The position numbers and the translations under genes were made by a program. A stretch of 42,954 nucleotides of DNA from Spirosoma fluviale. GTDB taxonomy: Bacteria > Bacteroidota > Bacteroidia > Cytophagales > Spirosomataceae. The notes below the pieces were generated by a model. It was not told the DNA's origin. It saw only the letters and a list, made by a program, of their open reading frames with translations, and ran no database searches. The stretch is from NCBI GenBank assembly GCA_945906915.1, contig CAMDSI010000002.1:1-42954 (forward strand), written 5' to 3'. The first letter of the stretch is position 1, and each line of letters starts with the position of its first letter. Of this stretch, positions 24,271-32,379 are shown one piece after another.

Positions 24271-26009
24271 TGGCTATTAAAACTAAAGATGTTTGGATTA
24301 AAGGGGATTTAAAGGCGCTTTCGACCTTTGATGAAACTTTTTTATCCACTGGCTCAAGGCAAGTGAATGACGTATCATTAACTAATATCGAGATTACCAA
24401 TGCGGTAATTTTAGACGATTTTGATGCTAAGTTAGAACGGAAGGATCCTTTCATTGAATACAATACGAGTATATCTGATGTAAAAATTCGCTTTAAAGGG
24501 GCTAGTCATGATGAAGTTGCATTCTCAGAAGATTTGGATGGAATGTTATTGAATGACGTGAAATTTTTTCAAAAAATTCATTTAAATGACGTAGATAATC
24601 ACCTTATAAAAAGTACTGTATTTTTTCATCGTCGGATACAATTTACAGTGCCTGATCCTCCCAATTTGAAAATAGCTACGACAAGGGTAGTTTTAAATAA
24701 TCAATTTGGAGGAACTCCTATTATTAGGGAGGAGGTAATCACTCCCATTATTAAGGAGGTGACTATGAAGCCAGTAAATTCGAGGCTAAAATCGTTCTTT
24801 GCTGCTGAGAAAAAGAATTTTCTTTCCTCTATTTTAATCATAGCTCTTCTGCTTTTTTTGTTTTACAATACAGCTTTATTCCCTTTGGTTTTTATTGCTG
24901 GCATTGCCTATCTAGTCTGGTCTTTTAAAAAGTTATCCGTTGGCTATTCTAATCTGACTCCTAATCATGCGGATGATTCAGTTTCCTCTGTGGATATATA
25001 TAAAGCTCGCAGTTCAGTAAAAGATCGATCTTGGAGCCCATTTAGTAAGTTCATTCTTGTTATTTTAGTTCTTCTAATTCTATATGCATTAGGGGCTAAA
25101 AATTACGGTTTACTTAAGTTCCTAGGAATTGTCGCCTTTATCTGGATCCTGCTTAATTATTTCACCTCCGGTTTTGGCTTATTAAAAAAGGTGTTCAGTT
25201 TAATTGGTGGGCTAATTTTAGGTCTTCTAGGTATTATGGCTTTGTGGTTTTTATTAGGGGGAAATAATTCTTCCGTTGTTGACGATAGCCAAAAAGAGGA
25301 TTTTATTAAAAATAATAAGATTCTAAAAACAGGGGATTCTCTTTTACACTTTAGGAATTGGAAAGATTATAATGTAAATCAACTTGCTGGTAATTACTTT
25401 ACGTATTATCCTGAATTTGATAAATCTGTCAAGTTTAGAAATGACTACGATTCCGATGATTTTTCAGCGGTTTATCAAAGTTTAGTTGAAAAGGATTTAA
25501 AAACAGTGGAGGTTTATTCTAAACTTTTTGATAGTTTAAATACAGCAAATAAATGGAATAGACAGCAATTAGCAGAGGCTATCGTTACCTCTATACAAAC
25601 AATTCCTTATGTATTAGTACATGATCAATCTTGTCAGCAAGCTATTCAAGAAAGTGGAAGTTCATTCTTAATTCAATACCATAAGGACGGTAAAGAATGC
25701 TTACCTAATATTAAATATGGTGTACAAGGAGGTTATGAATTTATTCATAATCTGAAAGGGGATTGCGACACTAGGTCACTTCTTTGCTTTGAATTATTAA
25801 ACAGGTTTAAATTTCCTGTTGCGATGCTAATAAGTGAGGAATATGGGCATTGCATCCTAGGAATTGACCTACCGTTAAAAGGAAAATCAGTAGGGAATTA
25901 TCAACATAATTATTTAGTTTGGGAGACTACTGCTCCTGGCTTTAAACCGGGGGAATTGTCCCCTGAAATTTCAGATATGGATAAGTGGCATATTGCCATC
26001 ACAAATTAA
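24270..26009 (+). CDS. Multi-pass membrane protein with C-terminal transglutaminase-like domain
   Basis: 579 residues. The N-terminal ~150 residues form a cytosolic-looking domain (SLTNIEITNAVILDDFDAKL, FFQKIHLNDVDNHLIKSTVFF). About five hydrophobic segments lie between 190 and 345. The C-terminal domain (370-579) has Cys499 in GDCDTRSLL, His527 in EYGHCILGID, and an acidic candidate, Glu552, in VWETTAPGF, the order of a transglutaminase/papain-like triad. Preceding LAEAIVTSIQTIPYVL suits the same fold. So it is a candidate membrane-tethered protease, crosslinker or binding module. The ATG shares a base with the preceding stop (TAATG). Confidence 0.75.
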   Translation: MAIKTKDVWIKGDLKALSTFDETFLSTGSRQVNDVSLTNIEITNAVILDDFDAKLERKDPFIEYNTSISDVKIRFKGASHDEVAFSEDLDGMLLNDVKFFQKIHLNDVDNHLIKSTVFFHRRIQFTVPDPPNLKIATTRVVLNNQFGGTPIIREEVITPIIKEVTMKPVNSRLKSFFAAEKKNFLSSILIIALLLFLFYNTALFPLVFIAGIAYLVWSFKKLSVGYSNLTPNHADDSVSSVDIYKARSSVKDRSWSPFSKFILVILVLLILYALGAKNYGLLKFLGIVAFIWILLNYFTSGFGLLKKVFSLIGGLILGLLGIMALWFLLGGNNSSVVDDSQKEDFIKNNKILKTGDSLLHFRNWKDYNVNQLAGNYFTYYPEFDKSVKFRNDYDSDDFSAVYQSLVEKDLKTVEVYSKLFDSLNTANKWNRQQLAEAIVTSIQTIPYVLVHDQSCQQAIQESGSSFLIQYHKDGKECLPNIKYGVQGGYEFIHNLKGDCDTRSLLCFELLNRFKFPVAMLISEEYGHCILGIDLPLKGKSVGNYQHNYLVWETTAPGFKPGELSPEISDMDKWHIAITN

Positions 26010-26019
26010 ATATATAACT

Positions 26020-26541
26020 ATGAACAGCATCGCACTTTATTTAGGAGTATTAGAAGTAGTTTTAGGCTTAGTCTATGGAATTTTACTTAGCTTCTTCGTC
26101 TTTTGGCTAATGAAGAAACTCTTTTTAGACAAAATGGAGATACGGTATGATAATTTGGCCTTTGGTGTATTGATGGCTTTTGTGCTATTTTCTGTAGGTA
26201 AAATGGTCAGCTCAGCTCTGCAACCTGCTGTTGATTTCACGAATCGTTTGATGAATATGGGTCTTCAAATCGAAGAAGTATTAGGTCGTGCAAGTTATAC
26301 TATTACTGGATTTTTTGTTGTAAGCACTCTGGTGGCGGGAATTATCGTAGCCATCTCATTTGTCTTATTTAACTGGTTAACTCAAGGTCTTAATGAGTTT
26401 GAAGAGATCAAAAATAAGAATGTAGCAGTAGCCTTAATTTCAGGTACGATCATTCTAGTCATTACACAGTTTGTAGCTGGAGGAATGGAAATGATTTTTG
26501 AGGCTTTTATCCCTTATCCACAAACGCCTAGATTATTCTAG
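26020..26541 (+). CDS. DUF350-like four-helix membrane protein
   Basis: 173 residues from ATG 26020; the tracked TTG lies inside the preceding gene. Four membrane segments at about 12-34, 48-66, 95-118 and 132-152. LTQGLNEFEEIKNKNVAVALISGTIILVIT reads like the DUF350 motif (the E..K..N.AVA pattern). DUF350 proteins are found in stress-linked operons such as the E. coli yjf cluster, and with ion channels. Here it is 10 bases after the transglutaminase-like gene and 7 before the channel. Function of DUF350 is unknown. Confidence 0.72.
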   Translation: MNSIALYLGVLEVVLGLVYGILLSFFVFWLMKKLFLDKMEIRYDNLAFGVLMAFVLFSVGKMVSSALQPAVDFTNRLMNMGLQIEEVLGRASYTITGFFVVSTLVAGIIVAISFVLFNWLTQGLNEFEEIKNKNVAVALISGTIILVITQFVAGGMEMIFEAFIPYPQTPRLF

Positions 26542-26548
26542 TTTTTTT

Positions 26549-28447
26549 ATGTTACAGAAATTTAAATATCGATTTGATTTATTGATAAGCCAAAATCCAA
26601 AGGGACTATTGGTGTTATTAACAATTGGTGCATTATCCTTACTGGCCATAGTATCTGGTTTGATAACTTTTTTTGATTCTAGCTCCACGAGTTTTTGGAC
26701 TAATTATGAAGATGTAATTAATATTACCTTATCGCCGTCTATTAAAGTAAATTCTAGTATTTTACTAACCTTTCTTTATGTTTTCGTAGCTGCTTTAGGT
26801 CTATTATTTATTAGTGTTTTAATCGGTATTCTAACTAGTATCATTGAATCAAGAATTATTGAATTAAGGCGAGGGCGGTCTCAGGTTTTAGAGTCAAATC
26901 ATTCGGTTTTTTTAGGGTGGTCTAATAAATTATTCACTGCCATCAAGGAGCTTTCGGAAGCGAATAAGAGTCTTAAAAAGGCAAGCATTGTGGTGCTTAC
27001 AATTCGTGATAAGGTTTTTATGGAGGAATATTTACTTCGTGAAATTCCGGCAAATTCCACTACTAAAGTGATTTGTAGAACGGGTGATCCAAGTGATTCT
27101 AAAGACCTCGAAATAATAAGTCCTAATTCTGCAAGATCTATTGTGCTTTTAGCAACGGACGACGAATTCAGTGATTCGATGGTACTAAAACGCGCTCTAG
27201 CCTTACAAAAAAATGATTTAGTGACATGCCCAGTCATAGCAGAAGTAAACTCTGCAGAAAATGCTGAAGCATTAAAATTATTGCCAAAATTAACAGTTAT
27301 TCAACCTCGTAATTTTATTATGCGACTTTTAGCACAGTCTCTGAAAGAGCCTGGACTTAGTAAAGTTTATTCAGAGTTGCTAACTTTTGAAGGAAAGGAA
27401 ATTTATTTTTGGCCGCAGATTAAACAGCTAAATTTGTTTGAAGATCATATTGTAGGGCGAACTTTTAAAGAGGTTGTTTATGAGTTTGAGAATTCGAGTT
27501 TGATCGGAATCGTGCATGATTATCAATCCTTAGGAGGAAATGCACAAACGAATGCAGTTAAGATATTACCTAATCTAGATTATGTCATTCAATCAAGTGA
27601 TCGATTGATTTTGATCTCTGAGGATGATTCAACCATAGGAGGATCAGTGGGTAAGTCGGTGTTTAAAAATTTAGCATTTAACAATTTAGCTAATCAAGCC
27701 TACACTTATAAACCTAAACACATTACTATTGTAGGATGGCATAATTGGGGTGATATATTATTGTCAGAATTACAGATGCAATTACCCGGTGGAAGTCATA
27801 TTGATTTATATTACAATTCAGAATTATCAGATGGCCCTGATTTATCTTTAATTGAAGTTTTAACTAATTTGAAGGTTTCTATTCAAGTTCAAAATAGTTT
27901 AAAGAAAGAAACATTTGAAGCTATTCAGTGGGAAAAGACGGATAGTGTTTTGTTATTAGGCTATCGTGATAAATTGAATTTGCAACAAGCGGATTCGTAT
28001 ACTTTATTAACTTTTACGCACATTAAGTTTATACGTGATTCTCAAAAACGGGATATTAATATCTGCTGTGAGATATTAGATCCTAAAAATGGGGAGCTTA
28101 TTGAAGGAACACGCGATGATGAGTTTGTAGCTAGTGATGAATTAGTTGCAAAATATTTGATCCAATTATCTGAAAATAAGTATTTGAAATCCGTTTATAC
28201 AGATCTGCTTGACGAGTCTGGTTCCGAATTATTTCTGAGACCGGCATTTACTTATGTTTCAAATCACGATAAGGTTTCATTCGCGGATTTAGTTAATACT
28301 GGATTAGAACGCAATGAAATTGTGATAGGAATACAATTAAAAACGGCAGCCAATAATCACAAGATTAATTCAATTCTATCACCTGCTAAAATGTCTAGCT
28401 ACCAGTTAAATGAACAAGATAGAATTATCGTGATAGCTAATAGTTAG
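26549..28447 (+). CDS. CASTOR/POLLUX-like ion channel with RCK/TrkA-N-like domains
   Basis: 632 residues from ATG 26549; the upstream TTG (26498) would overlap the DUF350-like gene. Two hydrophobic helices (LLVLLTIGALSLLAIVSGLITFF; ILLTFLYVFVAALGLLFISVLIGILTSIIE) precede NHSVFLGWSNKLFTAIKELSEANKS, the near-diagnostic start of the CASTOR/POLLUX cytosolic domain, then KASIVVLTIRDKVFMEEYL, TKVICRTGDPSDSKDLEIISPNSARSIVLLA. A second nucleotide-binding-like region begins at KHITIVGWHNWGDILLSELQ. Plant relatives are nuclear cation channels; bacterial ones are little studied. Here it closes the operon. Confidence 0.88.
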   Translation: MLQKFKYRFDLLISQNPKGLLVLLTIGALSLLAIVSGLITFFDSSSTSFWTNYEDVINITLSPSIKVNSSILLTFLYVFVAALGLLFISVLIGILTSIIESRIIELRRGRSQVLESNHSVFLGWSNKLFTAIKELSEANKSLKKASIVVLTIRDKVFMEEYLLREIPANSTTKVICRTGDPSDSKDLEIISPNSARSIVLLATDDEFSDSMVLKRALALQKNDLVTCPVIAEVNSAENAEALKLLPKLTVIQPRNFIMRLLAQSLKEPGLSKVYSELLTFEGKEIYFWPQIKQLNLFEDHIVGRTFKEVVYEFENSSLIGIVHDYQSLGGNAQTNAVKILPNLDYVIQSSDRLILISEDDSTIGGSVGKSVFKNLAFNNLANQAYTYKPKHITIVGWHNWGDILLSELQMQLPGGSHIDLYYNSELSDGPDLSLIEVLTNLKVSIQVQNSLKKETFEAIQWEKTDSVLLLGYRDKLNLQQADSYTLLTFTHIKFIRDSQKRDINICCEILDPKNGELIEGTRDDEFVASDELVAKYLIQLSENKYLKSVYTDLLDESGSELFLRPAFTYVSNHDKVSFADLVNTGLERNEIVIGIQLKTAANNHKINSILSPAKMSSYQLNEQDRIIVIANS

Positions 28448-29210
28448 TATTCATAAAATCCACATGATTATTGAATATAGCCAATGAGATTTCTGTTCCA
28501 CTCTCTCCATTTGCTTTATAATCAAATGGGTCATCTAGATCTTTAATTAATATGATCATGTAGATGATTAAAAAGGTGACTAGAACGGTAAAGAATAAGG
28601 CAGCAAAAAAAGGTTCTATTTTTATAAAAATTAGACCCGCTGAAATTACAAAGGCCATTGACTCAACAATTGCATACGCAGAACTAATAAAATTGGTATC
28701 TCTGATTGCCTCAATACGCAATAAGTTCTTTCTGATTGTACTCATTTCATTTTTAATTCTAATTAGAAAGTTAGCTTGTACTTTTTCTTTGTCTAGTTGA
28801 ATGATGATGGAGTTTAGTTCGTTAATTTGATATAACAAATCAGATGTTGTGATATCTTTATAAAGCCAAGATTTGATATTATTGACAAGGTTTTTTTGAA
28901 ATGAAATAAATTGCTGATAAGTAGCATCAGAATATTGATGCTTTAATGTTAAGCTATCGTCCAAAATATTTTTTAAGGAGGAGGTAATTTCCCCAGGGAT
29001 TTTTTCACTCTCTTTATAATCAGATAATACACCTGAAATTAAAAATCCAATGAGGAAAATAGTGGCACCCACTAAACTTGTAAATAGGGCATTTAATTCC
29101 ATCATTTCTAGATCATAATGATGAAATAAAGCTTTAATGAGTAAGATGCTTGCTATTATTGGAAGTACTTGTAGAAGGATCTTCCATTTGATGTAAAGTT
29201 GTTTTTTCAT
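28437..29210 (-). CDS. Bestrophin-like/DUF4239 membrane protein
   Basis: 257 residues. Two N-terminal helices (VLPIIASILLIKALF; LFTSLVGATIFLIGFLISGVL) are followed by SDYKESEKIPGEITSSL, a stretch typical of DUF4239/bestrophin-like proteins, then a soluble helical part and two C-terminal helices ending LIIYMIILIKDLDDPFDY. It converges with the CASTOR/POLLUX gene and overlaps it by 11 bases. Putative anion-channel-like role; family call is moderate. Confidence 0.65.
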   Translation of the reverse strand: MKKQLYIKWKILLQVLPIIASILLIKALFHHYDLEMMELNALFTSLVGATIFLIGFLISGVLSDYKESEKIPGEITSSLKNILDDSLTLKHQYSDATYQQFISFQKNLVNNIKSWLYKDITTSDLLYQINELNSIIIQLDKEKVQANFLIRIKNEMSTIRKNLLRIEAIRDTNFISSAYAIVESMAFVISAGLIFIKIEPFFAALFFTVLVTFLIIYMIILIKDLDDPFDYKANGESGTEISLAIFNNHVDFMNTNY

Positions 29211-29318
29211 ATTACAAGTTGTGTAATATAAATTTAATGCTTCTTTTTCTTTATTAATAATATGGTAACATTAATTTAATAGACGGTCTTTTTGATTTGT
29301 TTTTAATCTAGCTTAACT

Positions 29319-30107
29319 ATGAAATTTTTTTTGTTTTTCTTACTCTTTTTTCCCTTTTGTTTGTTCTCGCAGGTCTTGGTCATTGATAGAGAATTATCAA
29401 CTGATTCATTGAAAAAGAATTACATTCTTTCTGGTACTTTTAGTTATAATTCTGATAAACAAAAAAACAATGTAACAGAGTTTAATTCGAATTTTGAATA
29501 TGACCGCATTTTTTCTAATAATTATGCCTTTATCAGTTCTTTTAGAAATGATTTAACTAGTAATGGGGGAAATTTAATTCAAAATGAGGGAGTTATTCAA
29601 TTGAGATATCGGGATAACGATACCCGAAAATTTAGCCCTGAATTATTTTTGCAATACCAATGGAACGGAGCCTGGGGGATGGAAAATCGTTTTTTACAAG
29701 GGGTTAATTTACGAGAGCGTTGGGTAGAGAAAAATGGATTTGACTTTATAACTGCAACGGGAATTTTTAGGGAGGTAGAAATTTGGAATTGGAATGGAGT
29801 GAATGAAAATTTAATTCCTGCTGATGCGGGAGTAATTGAAAAGGACCTTCTTCGGTTTAATACATATATTAAATCAGGTTTTCAAATCGCAAAGAATGTA
29901 GATTTTTCGGCCATTACATTCTTGCAATTCCCTTTAAATGAAGATTTCATGAAACCTAGGTGGTTTTGGGACTGCAATTTGAATTTTAATATGTCTAAAT
30001 ATGTCAATTTTCAAATTCATTACGATCATATGTATGATTCTAATAGGGTTGTACCTATTTCAAATTATTATTATAGCATTTCGACGGGAATACAGATTGT
30101 GTTGTAG
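29319..30107 (+). CDS. Secreted outer-membrane beta-barrel protein (DUF481-like)
   Basis: 262 residues with signal MKFFLFFLLFFPFCLFSQ. The mature part is a run of amphipathic beta strands with aromatic ends, such as LSGTFSYNSDKQKNNVTEFNS, YAFISSFRNDLTS and the final YYYSISTGIQIVL, as expected for a DUF481/YdiY-like barrel. Such proteins are outer-membrane components of unknown role. It stands between two genes on the opposite strand. Confidence 0.65.
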   Translation: MKFFLFFLLFFPFCLFSQVLVIDRELSTDSLKKNYILSGTFSYNSDKQKNNVTEFNSNFEYDRIFSNNYAFISSFRNDLTSNGGNLIQNEGVIQLRYRDNDTRKFSPELFLQYQWNGAWGMENRFLQGVNLRERWVEKNGFDFITATGIFREVEIWNWNGVNENLIPADAGVIEKDLLRFNTYIKSGFQIAKNVDFSAITFLQFPLNEDFMKPRWFWDCNLNFNMSKYVNFQIHYDHMYDSNRVVPISNYYYSISTGIQIVL

Positions 30108-30145
30108 GGGTATTGGGATTTTAAAATAAAAATTAAGTTTTAGAT

Positions 30146-30235
30146 ATGAATATAGAAACAGTATTATCGATGGCGTCTATTGTAGTTAATATAATAGGTT
30201 TTTATTTCGTTATTCACCAAATAACGCAACTGTAA
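30146..30235 (+). CDS. Possible 29-aa single-helix peptide
   Basis: ATG at 30146 starts MNIETVLSMASIVVNIIGFYF and stops at 30235, giving one hydrophobic helix. It lies 38 bases after the DUF481-like gene. Too short to prove from sequence; listed as a possible small membrane peptide. Confidence 0.3.
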   Translation: MNIETVLSMASIVVNIIGFYFVIHQITQL

Positions 30236-30254
30236 ATAACTGGTCACAATATGC

Positions 30255-31277
30255 TTACTTAAGACCAAGTATTTGTCTAATTGGATTAGGTATAAACTCG
30301 AGGTAATTCTTTTTTAATACGAACTGCAATCCCTTGACTAATACATAAATTACTAGGATGAAAATGAAATAGGAGTAAATGGGATTAACGCTAATGTCTG
30401 CTTTAGCTAACGGTTGTAAGACAAATGATATAATTACAGTGTGAATGACGTATACGAAGAGGCTGTGCTCCCCTAATTTAGCAATGTGTGAAAAGAAGCT
30501 AGGAAGGTGTAGTATTTGAATTGCTGCCATACTGGCGGCTAAAGTGAGTGTGGTAGTAAATAGTAAATAGGGGAGTTCGACCGGATAAAATAATTCGACA
30601 TATCCATTTCTGATGCCTTGCGTGATTGGGATATAAACTAGGTAAATGGCACTTAACGCACACGCTAAAATACTTAAAGAAATGATATAGTTGTTTAGCC
30701 ATTTCTTTTTATAAACGTCCCCTATTATACTACCTAATACACTGAAGGAGAGCCAAGGAAAAAGGGGGAACCAACCGTCTAAGAATAATCGTTTGAACTC
30801 AAATAGATGCTCTGCTTGAAGAGAGTTAACCACCAAAATGTCGTTGTTTGCAAAACGGTAATTAATGTCGGTATTTAGGCCAAAGTGAATGAATATAATT
30901 GCAAGCCAGATTATTCCTTTCAAGGCTAGAGAGCTATTTCTAATCGCCAAATTGATTAACAAAGAAAATCCGATTAGGTACAGTATGTCAAAAGTATTAA
31001 AGGGTTTAATTCCCCAAATGACTGAGTCAATAAATGTTCCTGTCGCGATTAAATAGCCGGAATTTTGCCATTTGGCCCAATTCTTCTCCCCTGGTTTTAT
31101 GGTTACACTTAAAACAAATCCTGATAAGAAGATGAAAACAGGTGCAGCTAAGGAACAAAATAGACGAAATTCATAGGATATAGACTCTTTAATTAAATAG
31201 GGGCTCGCATTAGCAATGATCATTATGAAAATGGCAGCTGTCCTAAGTAAGTCTATTCCAGGCAATCTTGTTTTCAT
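30255..31277 (-). CDS. Multi-pass membrane acyltransferase-like protein (DUF1624/HGSNAT-like)
   Basis: 340 residues with about nine hydrophobic helices. The start LPGIDLLRTAAIFIMIIANASPY resembles the N-terminal RxxxIDxxRG/AxxI motif of the DUF1624/heparan-alpha-glucosaminide N-acetyltransferase and acyltransferase-3 clans; FIFLSGFVLSVTI and GEHSLFVYVIHTVI support it. It would move an acyl group across or at the membrane. Its ATG shares one base with the stop of the upstream channel gene (TAATG), so it is translated with that channel. Substrate unknown. Confidence 0.78.
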   Translation of the reverse strand: MKTRLPGIDLLRTAAIFIMIIANASPYLIKESISYEFRLFCSLAAPVFIFLSGFVLSVTIKPGEKNWAKWQNSGYLIATGTFIDSVIWGIKPFNTFDILYLIGFSLLINLAIRNSSLALKGIIWLAIIFIHFGLNTDINYRFANNDILVVNSLQAEHLFEFKRLFLDGWFPLFPWLSFSVLGSIIGDVYKKKWLNNYIISLSILACALSAIYLVYIPITQGIRNGYVELFYPVELPYLLFTTTLTLAASMAAIQILHLPSFFSHIAKLGEHSLFVYVIHTVIISFVLQPLAKADISVNPIYSYFIFILVIYVLVKGLQFVLKKNYLEFIPNPIRQILGLK

Positions 31278-32305
31278 TAGATTGCGAATATTATAGTAGC
31301 TGCAAAGAATAAAAATGGGAATAAAAATCTGAACGCTAAATCGATCTTTTTTGCTTTGAGTTTTTGACTTTCAACGCCGGAATCATCTAAATAGAACGTG
31401 ACTAAGGCCTGTGCCATTGTTATAGCAATCAAAAAATAACAAGTATAAAAGATTTTGTCGATGTAGATGATATACCCAATATCTGGAAGTTCGCCAGATA
31501 CAGCCAATTGAAAGGCAATGGCACTCAGTAAAGATGTTACAGTTAAGCCAGCTGCGATATCAATTTTTTCAGCAGGCAAGTAAAATACAAAATAAACTAG
31601 CAAAAGAATGATCATCAAGGGGATCAGTAATTTGCTAATGTAGGGTACAAAAGATCGGTTCAATTTGATTGTTGTATCGATTCTACTGTAAACTGAAATC
31701 GGGTCAAATTCAGGGTCACCAAAATTCGAATTATAAACACCTTTCCCTATTTCAATGTCAGATTTAGAGAAGAAGTAACTTTCATTTTTGTTCGTAATTA
31801 AATCATTCGAAAATCCCCACAGATGCCTGCTTTGTTTTGAGTTAATGTAAGAGGAAGTGTCTGCCGATATTTCAAATTGATTGCCTGGTAAAAGAGAATT
31901 TTCGATGCTGATTTTTAAGGTTTGAATATCAAGTGGATACATTCTGAAATCGGGATTAAAATAGAAAGCTCCTTGGTGAAAACCGGTATAATAGAATTTA
32001 TTCTTTTCGATTTCACGCGTCTCTTGAATTTCTTCTTTAAATCCTTCAATGGGAAATTCGACAGCATTTACATATTCCATATTGGTAATCACGTCATTAG
32101 AAATTCCCGTTTTAGTGGAATCGTTATCGAATATCATCCACCAATAAAATTCCGTATTGAATTTACCCTCCTTATAATCTGGGACAAGCTTTTTAATGTA
32201 GATACCAAAGCGAACTTTTACTTTCTCTTCTTTCGCAAAAAGGAGTTGAGCAAAAAATGGTAACAATAAAAGACAACTCAGAGTTAAGGCAAATTTTTTC
32301 AGCAT
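31277..32305 (-). CDS. Pentameric ligand-gated ion channel (pLGIC) family protein
   Basis: 342 residues from ATG 32305 (signal peptide ending LLFAKEE); the tracked TTG is less likely. The extracellular beta-sandwich spans about 24-220, with FRMYPLDIQTLKISIEN equivalent to the family's FPxDxQ segment. Four helices follow: M1 YISKLLIPLMIILLLVYFVF (with the conserved Pro), M2 IAAGLTVTSLLSAIAFQLAV, M3 DKIFYTCYFLIAITMAQALV, and M4 FRFLFPFLFFAATIIFAI. No eukaryote-type Cys-loop disulfide is apparent, as in other bacterial members such as GLIC. Ligand unknown. A terminator separates it from the ankyrin gene upstream, so it starts its own unit with the acyltransferase. Confidence 0.88.
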   Translation of the reverse strand: MLKKFALTLSCLLLLPFFAQLLFAKEEKVKVRFGIYIKKLVPDYKEGKFNTEFYWWMIFDNDSTKTGISNDVITNMEYVNAVEFPIEGFKEEIQETREIEKNKFYYTGFHQGAFYFNPDFRMYPLDIQTLKISIENSLLPGNQFEISADTSSYINSKQSRHLWGFSNDLITNKNESYFFSKSDIEIGKGVYNSNFGDPEFDPISVYSRIDTTIKLNRSFVPYISKLLIPLMIILLLVYFVFYLPAEKIDIAAGLTVTSLLSAIAFQLAVSGELPDIGYIIYIDKIFYTCYFLIAITMAQALVTFYLDDSGVESQKLKAKKIDLAFRFLFPFLFFAATIIFAI

Positions 32306-32342
32306 TTCATCTGGAATTAAGATTAACTGCAATGTACTTACT

Positions 32343-32378
32343 TAATTAAAAAAGACTCAATTTGTTGAGCCTTTTTTA
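32343..32378 (-). terminator. Intrinsic terminator after the ankyrin gene
   Basis: Stem AATTAAAAAAGACTCAA/TTGAGCCTTTTTTAATT with one A-C mismatch and a TTTG loop. On the minus strand it ends in a T6 tail directly after the stop of the ankyrin gene, and lies upstream of the pLGIC start at 32305. Confidence 0.8.
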
Positions 32379-32379
32379 A

